Positions 36,194 to 44,503 of a stretch of DNA of 64,000 nucleotides are shown here, one piece after another. Every line of letters starts with the position of its first letter. Positions within the stretch are counted from its first letter, which is position 1. Source of the DNA: Candidatus Palauibacter rhopaloidicola (GTDB taxonomy: Bacteria > Gemmatimonadota > Gemmatimonadetes > Palauibacterales > Palauibacteraceae); assembly GCA_026914155.1 (NCBI GenBank), contig JAPPGH010000012.1, positions 1 through 64,000 of the forward strand, written 5' to 3'. A model generated the notes under the pieces. It saw nothing but the letters and a program-made list of their open reading frames with translations. It was not told the origin of the DNA and searched no databases. The position numbers were made by a program, and so were the translations under genes.

Positions 36194-36343
36194 GGTGTCG
36201 CAGAGACTCCCGTGAAGGTTCGCGAGCGAGCGGGCTCCCGCCCCGATACTCGACCCGTCCCGAACCTACGGTCCCCCATCAACGCACCATCAACCCGGGG
36301 CGGTCGGGCCAATTCGCGGCCTCCTCCCAGCCTGCTCACAGGC

Positions 36344-36389
36344 GAAAAACGGCCCGGATCACCACAATCGGTGGCGAAAACCGGGCCGT
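36344..36389 (-). terminator. Rho-independent terminator after the low-GC secreted gene
   Basis: Read on the minus strand, ACGGCCCGG (36389-36381) pairs with CCGGGCCGT (36357-36349), with a nested CCACCGATTGTGGTG-type hairpin in the loop and a TTTTT tract (GTTTTTCGCC) after the stem. It lies 38 bases after the stop of the secreted gene at 36427 and is a clear intrinsic terminator. Confidence 0.8.
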
Positions 36390-36426
36390 GCTTGCAGCGG
36401 TGCCGCCCGAAGGCCGGGCTCCGCGA

Positions 36427-36963
36427 CTACTCGGGGCTGTAGGGCAGCGATGAATGATGAAGATTGATCTTCAAGTCACCGTCAATAAGGACGTAGCCAA
36501 AGGTGAACTCAACCTTCGTCTCGTTGCCGTCCGGGTCTGTGAAGTAGTAGTTGCCCATCGCCATTGCGGAAGTGTCGTTGGTATAGATGCCGTTGTTCTC
36601 CCACCGAACGTTGGTCCAGCCCGAAATTGCGAACCCTTTGTCCTCCGTTCCGTCTTGCCCAATGAAATAGCTCAGAGCTTCGTCAAATGTCTCACGGAAC
36701 TGGTCTTCCGCTGCCATGGTCGGCTTGAACATGACCTTGGTCTCGCCATATGCGTAAAGATCATTGATGTGTTCCGTCGCACGGGCCGCGTAGTCGCCGC
36801 CATCGGCATGGATTTTGGCAATCGCGACAATGCCCTCGCCCCAGGTCTTCTGTGCATCAATCACAGCCTGTTCGGAGATCTGTTGCGCCGCAGCTGACGT
36901 CGCAATAGCGGCAAAGGCGAGGCTGGAAGCCGCGGCCAGAACAAGATGTAGTTGACTCTTCAT
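36427..36963 (-). CDS. Secreted SnoaL/NTF2-like (DUF4440-type) protein, atypically low GC
   Basis: 178-residue exported protein with a Sec signal (LHLVLAAASSLAFAAIATSAAAQ). The mature part begins with a helix (EQAVIDAQKTWGEGIVAIAKI), continues through a cone-forming segment (ATEHINDLYAYGETKVMFKPT) and ends KVEFTFGYVLIDGDLKINLHHSSLPY, the final strand pattern of NTF2-like ligand-binding or enzyme folds. Homologues of this type occur in marine Alphaproteobacteria, where some carry misleading phosphoribosyl-AMP cyclohydrolase labels. Base composition is about 50-53% G+C by eye, against about 70% in neighbours, and codon use is different, so recent horizontal acquisition is likely. It is a stand-alone gene with its own TATAAT box and terminator. 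ATG 36963 is chosen over 36987 because AAGGAGAGG precedes it by about ten bases. Confidence 0.75.
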   Translation of the reverse strand: MKSQLHLVLAAASSLAFAAIATSAAAQQISEQAVIDAQKTWGEGIVAIAKIHADGGDYAARATEHINDLYAYGETKVMFKPTMAAEDQFRETFDEALSYFIGQDGTEDKGFAISGWTNVRWENNGIYTNDTSAMAMGNYYFTDPDGNETKVEFTFGYVLIDGDLKINLHHSSLPYSPE

Positions 36964-37013
36964 GACGGGTGTCCTCTCCTTCGTCATATAGATGAGATGT
37001 GGGCTCGGGGCCG

Positions 37014-37019
37014 ATTATA
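37014..37019 (-). promoter_or_regulatory. Consensus -10 box for the low-GC secreted gene
   Basis: TATAAT on the minus strand, 51 bases upstream of the ATG at 36963, in an otherwise GC-rich gap. No convincing -35 was found at 16-18 bp. With the AAGGAGAGG ribosome site and the terminator downstream, it frames a self-contained transcription unit. Confidence 0.5.
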
Positions 37020-37231
37020 ACGACGCGATGCGTTGAAACACCACCAGGAGGAGTCGACTCCGGGCGAGGGCGAAACGGCAAGCGACCTGTTTTCGTTGAA
37101 ATCTGAACGCTCGCCGATCAGATTTCGATGATGGCGCCGGCACGAAACGCTACCGGCTCGCCGGTCTCAGCCGGGGCACCTCCCGCCGCCGAACTCGCAG
37201 ACATGCTGGCCCCCGCGTACAGGAACACTCG

Positions 37232-38143
37232 ATGCTGCAACGGTTTGACGAACGGAACCGCGATCTCATCGTCAACGTGAACGGGACGCTCGTTCACCGT
37301 GACGAAGCCGGCGTCAGCCCCTTCGACTCGGTGGTGCAGGGGGGCGACGCCGTCTGGGAGGGGCTGCGCATGTACGACGGGCGCATCTTCAAGCTGCGCG
37401 AGCACCTCGCCCGGCTCCGGTCCTCCGCCCTGGGGCTTGCCTTCGCGGAGATCCCTGCTGACGAGGAGATCATCGAGGAGATCCGCCGGACGCTCGCCGC
37501 GAACCGCATGCGCGACGGGGTGCACATCCGGCTCACGCTGACGCGGGGCGTGAAGCTCACCAGCGGCATGGATCCGCGCCTCAACCGGTCGGGACCCACG
37601 CTCATCGTGCTCGCCGAGCACAAGGCGCCGGTGTACGAGCGGTCGGGTCTCAAGCTGATCACGAGTTCGCTGCGCCGCTTCGGGCCCGACACGCTGGATC
37701 CGAAGATCCATCACGCGAACCTCCTGCAGTCGATCCTGGCCAAGATCGAGGCGAACGCGGCGGGAGCCGATGACGCGCTGATGCTCGACGGCAACGGCTT
37801 CATCGCCGAGACGAACGCTACGCACCTCTTCTTGGTGCGCGACGGCGTCGCGATGACGAGCCGGACCGTCGCCTGTCCCGAGGGGATCACTCGCGCCACG
37901 GTGCTCGAACTCTGCGCGGAGCACGACATCCCGAGCCGGGTGAAGGACCTCTCCCTCGCCGAGGCCCACCGGGCCGACGAGGCGTTCTGCACCGGCACCA
38001 TGGGAGAACTGGCGAGCGTGACCGAGATCGACGGGCGGGTGATCGGAGACGGGTCGCCGGGGCCGCTCACGAAGCGGCTCAGCGACCTCTACCGGGATCT
38101 GACCGCGCGCCAAGGGGTCGTCGTGGTCGGCCGCGAGACGTAG
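37232..38143 (+). CDS. ilvE: Class IV PLP aminotransferase (branched-chain / D-amino acid type)
   Basis: 303-residue fold-type IV aminotransferase, the family of branched-chain aminotransferase IlvE, D-alanine aminotransferase and aminodeoxychorismate lyase. Landmarks are the N-terminal VNVNGTLVHRDEAGVSPFDSVVQGGDAVWEGLRMYDG, the PLP-binding Lys158 in LDPKIHHANLLQS, DALMLDGNGFIAETNATHLFLV, CPEGITRATVLEL and DEAFCTGTMGELASVTEIDGRVIG. The pattern and length best match IlvE, which transfers amino groups to 2-keto acids of Val, Leu and Ile, although D-amino acid specificity cannot be ruled out. It stands alone with a gap of about 90 bases before the next gene. Confidence 0.85.
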   Translation: MLQRFDERNRDLIVNVNGTLVHRDEAGVSPFDSVVQGGDAVWEGLRMYDGRIFKLREHLARLRSSALGLAFAEIPADEEIIEEIRRTLAANRMRDGVHIRLTLTRGVKLTSGMDPRLNRSGPTLIVLAEHKAPVYERSGLKLITSSLRRFGPDTLDPKIHHANLLQSILAKIEANAAGADDALMLDGNGFIAETNATHLFLVRDGVAMTSRTVACPEGITRATVLELCAEHDIPSRVKDLSLAEAHRADEAFCTGTMGELASVTEIDGRVIGDGSPGPLTKRLSDLYRDLTARQGVVVVGRET

Positions 38144-38259
38144 GTCCGGTTCGGTCCCGGCCCGCTTCCGCGGCACTGATCGTTTGCTCGGCGCGGGGGA
38201 AAGTGTTGTCTCGCCATCGGTGGAGCCTGCGCGTATCATCCGGCGGAAAGGAGGGGTCC

Positions 38260-39162
38260 ATGACGACAGCGGATTGGCGGGTCCCGGAGCCGCTCGACAC
38301 CGTCGAAATCGAAGCGACCGGCGGCGCCCGCATCATCCTTCGGCGGCACGGGGACGTGAAGGGTCCGCGGCTCATCCTCAGCCACGACAACGGACTCGCG
38401 ATCGACCTCTACTACCCCTTCTGGTCGCGCCTCCAGTCCCGCTTTGAACTGATCGTCTACGACCTCCGCAGCCACGGGCGGAACCCGGCGGCCGACCTCG
38501 CCCACCACAACGTGGCGACCTTCACGGCCGACGAAGAGCGCATCCGGGCCGGCATCGAAGAGCACTTCGGCGCGAAGCCCGCGGTCGGCGTGTTCCATTC
38601 GCTGTCGGCGATGGTCGCGCTCAACCACGATCCGCCGGGGCGCGGATACGCGGGGCTCGTCCTCTTCGATCCGCCCATGTACCTGGCCGACGGCGACCAC
38701 TACGGGATCGACACGCTCTGGCGGCGGCTGGGCATGCTGGCCCGGCATCGCCAGCCCCGCTTCGCCACGAGGGAGGAGTTCGCCGAGGAGTTCCGGCGGT
38801 CGTGGGTGTTCGAGTTCACACGCCCGGGGGTGGAGCACCTCGCGGCCGAGGTCCTGCTCAAGCCCGCGTCGGACGGGGACGGGTACGAACTCCGCTGCCC
38901 GCGCGAGTTCGAGGCGCAGGTGTTCGACTACGGATTCGCGTACGCCTTCGAGCCGGATACGACGAACTTCGCATGTCCCGTGAAGGTGATCGGCGGCGAT
39001 CCGAGCGTCGAGTTCTCCTCGCTGCCCAGCGTCGACCTGGAGGGGCTGATCGGGTGGGACTACGACTTCATCCCGCACACGACCCATTTCCTCCAACTGG
39101 AGAACCCCGAGGAGTGCGTCTCGACGATGATCGCCTTCCTCGAACGGGAGGGCCTCGCGTAA
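38260..39162 (+). CDS. Alpha/beta-hydrolase fold protein
   Basis: 300-residue alpha/beta hydrolase. After strand 4 (FELIVYDLRSHGRNP) the nucleophile elbow reads VGVFHSLSAMVAL, with the catalytic Ser in His-Ser-Leu-Ser rather than the usual Gly-x-Ser-x-Gly. The C-terminal CPVKVIGGDPSVEF supplies the acid and IPHTTHFLQLENPEECVSTM the catalytic His. Substrate class is not clear; esterase, lipase or haloalkane-dehalogenase-like activities are all possible. ATG 38260 is chosen because AAAGGAGGGG lies directly upstream and the fold begins just after; a start at 38203 lacks this. It ends 18 bases before the photolyase. Confidence 0.82.
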   Translation: MTTADWRVPEPLDTVEIEATGGARIILRRHGDVKGPRLILSHDNGLAIDLYYPFWSRLQSRFELIVYDLRSHGRNPAADLAHHNVATFTADEERIRAGIEEHFGAKPAVGVFHSLSAMVALNHDPPGRGYAGLVLFDPPMYLADGDHYGIDTLWRRLGMLARHRQPRFATREEFAEEFRRSWVFEFTRPGVEHLAAEVLLKPASDGDGYELRCPREFEAQVFDYGFAYAFEPDTTNFACPVKVIGGDPSVEFSSLPSVDLEGLIGWDYDFIPHTTHFLQLENPEECVSTMIAFLEREGLA

Positions 39163-39179
39163 GCGGCCCGCCGCCACCT

Positions 39180-40639
39180 GTGCCGCGGGGTCGTGCGTCG
39201 CCGACCGCTCCGGTCGTCGTCTGGTTCCGGCGGGATCTGCGCATTCGCGACAACCCCGCTCTTTCCGCCGCCGCCGTGTCGGAACGGCCCGTCGTCCCCC
39301 TGTTCGTGCTGGATGAGGAGAGCCGTGGCGTCCGGTCTCTTGGCGGCGCGTCCCGCTGGTGGCTGCACCAGAGCCTGCGATCGCTGACGGAAGATCTCGC
39401 CGGGTTGGGGCTTTCCCTCTGCCTTCGGCGGGGTCCGGCGTCCGATGTTCTGCGGGAGGTTGTGCGGGAGACCGGCGCCGGCCGCGTGGTGTGGAACCGG
39501 TGCTACGAGCCGGCGTCCGTCGCGCGCGACACGACGGTCGAGACGACGCTTCGTGCCGCCGCCGTGGAGGCGGAGAGCTGCGCGGGTTCGCTCCTCAGCG
39601 AGCCGGGAGAGATCCTGACCGGCCAGGGGGCGCCTTACAGGGTCTTCACGCCCTTCTGGAAGCGGCTCCGGGAGTGCTACCGGATGCCGGAACCTCATCC
39701 GACGCCCAGGGAGCCGATTCCCGGCCCCGCGGTTGCCAGCGACCGGCTCGACGACTGGGGGCTGCAGCCCGCGGCGCCCGACTGGGCCGGCGGGCTCCGA
39801 GAGACCTGGGAAGTCGGGGAGACCGCACCCGGCAGCGGCTGGCCGACTTCATGGCGGACGGCGTCGAACGATACGGAAGCGACCGCGACCGGCCGGACCT
39901 GGAGGGCAGCTCACGACTCTCCCCGCACCTGCACTGGGGCGAGATCGGGCCGCATCAGGTGTGGCGCGCCGCGGCCCCGCTGATCGAGGCCGAAGCGCCC
40001 GGCGAGAGCGGCCCCGAAGCGCTCCTGCGCGAACTCGCGTGGCGCGATTTCAGCCACCACTTGCTGTCCGACTCTCCGCACATGGAGACGGACAACTGGC
40101 GGCCCGCCTTCGACCGCTTCCCGTGGCGTGAGAACGCACGGGCGCTCGCCGCTTGGCAGGAGGGCCGCACCGGCTACCCGATCGTGGACGCGGGGATGCG
40201 CGAACTCTGGCACACCGGCTGGATGCACAACCGCGTGCGCATGATCGCCGCGTCCTTCCTGACGAAGGACCTGCTCGTCCACTGGCGGCACGGCGAGGCG
40301 TGGTTCTGGGACACGCTCGTGGACGCCGACCTCGCCAACAACGTCGCCAACTGGCAGTGGGTCGCGGGCTCGGGCGCCGACGCGCAGCCCTTCTTCCGCA
40401 TCTTCAACCCCGTCAGACAGGCCGAAAAGTTCGATCCGGCCGGCGCCTACGTGCGCCGCTGGGTGCCGGAGATCGCGCGCCTCCCCGACCGCTGGCTCCA
40501 CCAGCCGTGGGAAGCCCCACCGAACGCGCTCAGCGAAGCCGGCGTCGAACTCGGCCGCGACTACCCACCCCCCATCGTCGACCACGCCGCAGCCCGCCAC
40601 CGGGCCCTGAGCGCCTACGAGACGATGCGTCATCCGTAG
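39180..40639 (+). pseudogene. phrB: Deoxyribodipyrimidine photolyase, class I, disrupted by a -1 frameshift
   Basis: DNA repair flavoenzyme that uses blue light to split cyclobutane pyrimidine dimers. The N-terminal antenna domain starts APVVVWFRRDLRIRDNPALSAAA and runs in one frame to about 39825. The FAD-binding domain continues from 39826 in another frame: RQRLADFMADGVERYGSDRDRPD, GSSRLSPHLHWGEI, WMHNRVRMIAASFLTKDLL and DLANNVANWQWVAGSGADAQPFFRIFNP, all highly conserved photolyase motifs. The total from the GTG at 39180 to the stop is 1460 nt, one short of a multiple of three, and the simplest repair is one missing base within GAGACCGCACCC near 39820-39830. Apart from this, all motifs are intact. 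Either a recent inactivating mutation or a sequencing or assembly error. Confidence 0.88.
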
Positions 40640-40809
40640 TCGCCGGAGTCATCAGCCCGAACGATGCTGGCGGCGCGCCGAATGGACGGCGTTGGCGGCC
40701 TCGAGACCGGCGGCGGCCCGGGCGGGTCGGATGGGGCAGAGGCCTTGACGAGCCCGGCAGTGTGCCGGAACGTCGACCCAACCGACGGTGGCCGAATGGG
40801 AGGTGCGCG

Positions 40810-41454
40810 ATGATCGAAAACATCAGGGCTGCCGCAACCGGCTTCGCCCTGCGCTGGACCGTTCTCTGCGGGCTCGGCTTGGCGGGTGGGCTGGCCGTCG
40901 GCCTGGGCCTGGCAGCACCGGTCGAGGCGGTCGTGGGCATGATGCTGGTGACGCCCGTCACCCTGGCGTTGGCCGGTTCGATGTTCGGCGGCGCCCAGTG
41001 GCTGGCCCTGGGAAGGAGTCCGCGCTTCAGCGCGTCATGGGTCGGGACCTCGGGTCTCGGCTTCGGTGTCGGCATGACAGTCGGCATTGTGCTGGTCGAG
41101 ACGCTCGGCCAGGCGTTGACCGGCGAGCCGGTGCGCCTGGCGACGCTCGACATGCTCGGCCGAGTCGGCGGCTTGACGTTTGTCGGGGCGTTCGCCGGCC
41201 TGGGGCTGGGCGCGGCGCAGTGGCTGGCGCTCCGCGCCGCGGCGCCCGTGGCCCGGCGGTGGGTCGTCTGGTGTGTGGTCGGATTCGGCGCCGGACTGCC
41301 GGCCGGCAGCCTGGCCGCGGAGCTCGTGGGGGGACTCCAGAGCCCGGTCGGGTTCGCCACCTTCCTGGGAGTCGCCGGATTGACGCTGGGAGTGTTCACG
41401 GCCAGGAGCGGGGCGGCGATTGCCGCCGGACTCGCGCCTCGACGTGCGGACTGA
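40810..41454 (+). CDS. Hypothetical polytopic membrane protein
   Basis: 214-residue very hydrophobic protein with about six helices in two similar halves. Each half contains a GGAQWLALG or GAAQWLALR motif (near residues 58 and 137), so it looks like an internal duplication of a three-helix unit. Start ATG 40810 follows GGGAGGTGCGCG. Families with repeated AQW motifs occur widely as unannotated membrane proteins. The function is unknown. It stands between the photolyase and the divergent ribbon-helix-helix gene. Confidence 0.62.
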   Translation: MIENIRAAATGFALRWTVLCGLGLAGGLAVGLGLAAPVEAVVGMMLVTPVTLALAGSMFGGAQWLALGRSPRFSASWVGTSGLGFGVGMTVGIVLVETLGQALTGEPVRLATLDMLGRVGGLTFVGAFAGLGLGAAQWLALRAAAPVARRWVVWCVVGFGAGLPAGSLAAELVGGLQSPVGFATFLGVAGLTLGVFTARSGAAIAAGLAPRRAD

Positions 41455-41497
41455 GCCGGCGGCGCGGCTCCCGCAACGGGCGCGGCCTCTTCCGCGT

Positions 41498-41863
41498 TCA
41501 GCCTGCCAGCGCCCGGCTGAGCCGGTCTAGCGCCTCGCGCGCGTCGTAGAGCGCGCGCTCGGCGTCGTGTCTCTCGCGGATGATCTCCACCACGGCTTCC
41601 TTGTGCCGTCGGCGGGGCAACGTGCCGGGCTCGCCGCCGTACGGCGCTTCGGAAGTGTCCTCATCGTACCGCGCCAGGACGCGCCGAAAGACCTCGCCGG
41701 CCGTCTCGCCCTTCCTGCCGCCCATCCGGATGCCGTTCACGTACGTGTCGTAGGACCGGAGGCCCCGCTTCAACACCTCGGAGATCGATTGGCCGGTCTT
41801 CTCCCGGAGATCCTCGAGGATCGCCTCTTCTTCTTCGTTGAGTCGTACCGTCCGCAGGCCCAT
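41498..41863 (-). CDS. Ribbon-helix-helix (CopG-like) DNA-binding protein
   Basis: 121-residue protein whose N-terminal 45 residues (LRTVRLNEEEEAILEDLREKTGQSISEVLKRGL) form a ribbon-helix-helix fold, as in CopG-type and antitoxin-type repressors. The remaining part is a basic-acidic helical extension (AVVEIIRERHDAERALYDAREALDRL) probably forming a coiled coil. A near-perfect inverted repeat 35 bp upstream of its start indicates autoregulation. No toxin gene is adjacent, so it is either an orphan antitoxin or a stand-alone repressor. Confidence 0.8.
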   Translation of the reverse strand: MGLRTVRLNEEEEAILEDLREKTGQSISEVLKRGLRSYDTYVNGIRMGGRKGETAGEVFRRVLARYDEDTSEAPYGGEPGTLPRRRHKEAVVEIIRERHDAERALYDAREALDRLSRALAG

Positions 41864-41897
41864 CGACCTTCCCCCCGGCTCTCATGTAGCGTGATGG

Positions 41898-41921
41898 GTT
41901 GTAGTACACGGGTAATACAAC
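41898..41921. promoter_or_regulatory. Inverted-repeat operator upstream of the ribbon-helix-helix gene
   Basis: GTTGTAGTAC, 4-bp spacer ACGG, then GTAATACAAC: a 10-bp inverted repeat with a single mismatch, AT-rich against a GC-rich background. It lies between the ribbon-helix-helix start (41863) and the divergent Bat-like operon (42062), so it could control either or both. Confidence 0.65.
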
Positions 41922-42061
41922 GTGTCGGCGACCGCAAACGTGACGAGGACAGCCGATGGGCAACGATCGTCCGGCGGGCCTTGTTTCTAAGAGGGATACC
42001 TGACTGGTAGGTTGAAACCGCCGACAGAGACCGCGTTCGGAAGGGAAGGGTCAGCGACCGC

Positions 42062-44503
42062 GTGTTCGAGTTCCTCTTCAAATACAGACCCGTCGTGTTC
42101 GAACGCGGCGATCTTTCCCTCGCCGCCCCTTGGTGGGCGGTGATCCTCGTCCTCCTCGGCGTCGCCGCCGTCGTCTGGTTCGCGCTCGAATACCGCCGCG
42201 TCGGACCCACGGTGGAGACGCGCGACCGGTGGGTGATGATGGGACTGCGGGCGGCCGCGCTGGGGGTCCTCGCCTTCCTTCTGATGCGACCGGTTCTCCT
42301 CGTCTCGACCGTCGTCCCGCGGCGGAACTTCGTGGCGGTCCTCCTCGACGATTCCCGCAGCATGCGGGTGGCGGACGAGAACGGGGACACGCGCGCGCAG
42401 CGGATGCTCGACCTCTTCGGCGGTGAGGAGGAGGATCCGGCGGGCGGGACGGGCGACCCGCCCGCCGATCCCCTGGCGGCCGACCCCGGCGTTTCCGGTT
42501 CCGCGGCCATGGATCCCGCGACCGCGGCCCCCGCCGACGGGCAGGCGTTCGCGACGCAGCGGGGCGAGGGCGCGCTCCGGCAGGCGCTCGAGGACCGCTT
42601 TCGGCTGAGGATGTACGGGTTCGACACCGACGCGGACCGGATCGACGCGGCGGGCGAGATGGCCTTCACGGGCCCCCGCACGAACCTCGCCGCGGGGCTC
42701 ACCCGCGTACAGCAGGAGATGGCCGGACTCCCGCTCTCCGGGATCGTCATCGTCACCGACGGCGCGGACAACGACGATGAAGCGACCCCGCCCCTGTCGG
42801 AGGCGCTGCTGTCGGCGCGCGCCGCGGGCATCCCCACCTACACGATCGGGATGGGTTCGGAGCGCATCGCCCCCGACGTCGAGGTGCGTCGCGTAGAGGT
42901 GCCCCGCGCGGCTCTGGAGGGGACGACGATCGTGGCCGACGTCATCGTCTCCCACGCGGGTCTGGGCGGACGCACGGTGCGGCTCGATGTGGAGGACGAA
43001 GGGCGCATCGTGGGCACGCGCGATCTTACGCTCGGACCGGACGGCGAGGAAGCGGTGCAACTCCAGTTCACCCTGGAGGAGTCGGGGCCCCGCGCCATCC
43101 GTTTCTTCGTGGACCCGCAGGAGGGAGAGGCCCTGACCGGCAACAACGAGCGCCAGGTCCTGGTGGAGGTCGGGGACACGCGCCGCAAGATCCTCTACTT
43201 CGAGGGCTCCCCGCGGCCGGAGAACAAGTTCGTGCGCCGCGCCGTGGCGGACGACGAGAACCTGCACGTCGTCACGCTCCTGAGGACGGCGGACGAGAAA
43301 TACCTGCGGCTCGACGTGGAGGGGCCGGGCGAACTCGCCGGCGGATTCCCGGACACGCGCGAGGAGTTGTACGAGTACGACGGGCTGATCCTGGGCAGCG
43401 TAGAGGCGAGCTTCTTCACGCACGACCAGTTGCAGATGATGGCGGACTTCGTGGGACAGCGCGGGGGCGGACTCCTCGTGCTGGGTGGGCGGCGGTCGCT
43501 GGGAGAGGGCGGCTACACGGGGACGCCGCTGGCCGATGCGCTGCCGGTGGTGCTCGGGGGAGCCGGCGAGCCGGACGTGCTCGAGGTGTCGGCCGAGCTG
43601 ACCCCGGCCGGCCGCCGACACGCGGCGATGAGGATCGCGGAGGCCGCCGAGTCCTCCGCCGAGCGCTGGACGGAGCTTCCGCCCCTCACCTCCGTGAACC
43701 GGGTGTTCGAACTGAAACCGGGGGCCGTCGACCTCCTCCGGGGCGTGCCGGCCGAGGGCGCGCCGCGCATGCTCCTCGCGCACCAGAGGTACGGGCGCGG
43801 GACGTCGATCGTGTTCGCCGCGCAGGACTCGTGGCTGTGGCAGATGCACGCGGACATCCCGCTGGAGGATGAGACCCACGAGACGCTGTGGCGCCAGTTG
43901 CTCCGCTGGCTCGTGCACGATACGCCGGGGCGCGTCCGTCTCGACTCCGGCGAAGACGTCGTGCCGATGGGGGAGCCGCTGCGGATCCGGGCCGAGGTGG
44001 AGGACGAACGATACCTGCGCGTGAACGGGGCGGACGTCGTTGCCACGGTGACGGGGCCGGGAGGCGTCGCGTCGGAGGTCCGGCTCGACTGGACGGTCGA
44101 GCGCGATGGCGAGTACGAAGGACGTTTCGTGCCGCAGGAGCGGGGGCTGTACAGCGTGCAGGTCCGAGCGGCGGGAGCCCGCACCGGGGGCCCGGGGGCC
44201 GGAGCCGAGACGAGCCGCGACGTCGCGGAAGAGGTGAGCTTCTTCCGGGCGGGGACGCCCCGGATCGAGGAGTTCGGCGCCGGCCGCCGCACGGAACTCC
44301 TGCGCCGGATCGCCGACGAGACGGGGGGCCGGTTCTACACGGCGGATGACGCGCAGGTGCTGGCCGACGAGATCCGCTACACGGAGAGCGGCGACACCGT
44401 GTATGAGGAACGCTCGCTGTGGGACATGCCGATCCTCTTCCTCCTCCTGGCGGGTCTGTTGGGCGGAGAGTGGGCGTACCGCCGGCGGAAGGACCTCGCG
44501 TGA
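42062..44503 (+). CDS. VWA/GATase-like membrane protein (Bat-like operon gene 1)
   Basis: 813-residue membrane protein. Two N-terminal helices (WWAVILVLLGVAAVVWFALEY and LRAAALGVLAFLLMRPVLLV) are followed by a von Willebrand A-like domain with a MIDAS-type DDSRSM motif near residue 100 and a late GIVIVTDGADND. A second module has the class I glutamine-amidotransferase-like look of LYEYDGLILGSVEASFF and LVLGGRRSLGEGGY, where a Cys nucleophile is lacking. The C-terminus has a helix (MPILFLLLAGLLGGEWAYRRR). This architecture is a typical uncharacterised member of gene clusters encoding MoxR AAA+ ATPases. GTG start at 42062 with GGAAGGG upstream; it is the first gene of the 14.7-kb operon. Confidence 0.82.
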   Translation: MFEFLFKYRPVVFERGDLSLAAPWWAVILVLLGVAAVVWFALEYRRVGPTVETRDRWVMMGLRAAALGVLAFLLMRPVLLVSTVVPRRNFVAVLLDDSRSMRVADENGDTRAQRMLDLFGGEEEDPAGGTGDPPADPLAADPGVSGSAAMDPATAAPADGQAFATQRGEGALRQALEDRFRLRMYGFDTDADRIDAAGEMAFTGPRTNLAAGLTRVQQEMAGLPLSGIVIVTDGADNDDEATPPLSEALLSARAAGIPTYTIGMGSERIAPDVEVRRVEVPRAALEGTTIVADVIVSHAGLGGRTVRLDVEDEGRIVGTRDLTLGPDGEEAVQLQFTLEESGPRAIRFFVDPQEGEALTGNNERQVLVEVGDTRRKILYFEGSPRPENKFVRRAVADDENLHVVTLLRTADEKYLRLDVEGPGELAGGFPDTREELYEYDGLILGSVEASFFTHDQLQMMADFVGQRGGGLLVLGGRRSLGEGGYTGTPLADALPVVLGGAGEPDVLEVSAELTPAGRRHAAMRIAEAAESSAERWTELPPLTSVNRVFELKPGAVDLLRGVPAEGAPRMLLAHQRYGRGTSIVFAAQDSWLWQMHADIPLEDETHETLWRQLLRWLVHDTPGRVRLDSGEDVVPMGEPLRIRAEVEDERYLRVNGADVVATVTGPGGVASEVRLDWTVERDGEYEGRFVPQERGLYSVQVRAAGARTGGPGAGAETSRDVAEEVSFFRAGTPRIEEFGAGRRTELLRRIADETGGRFYTADDAQVLADEIRYTESGDTVYEERSLWDMPILFLLLAGLLGGEWAYRRRKDLA

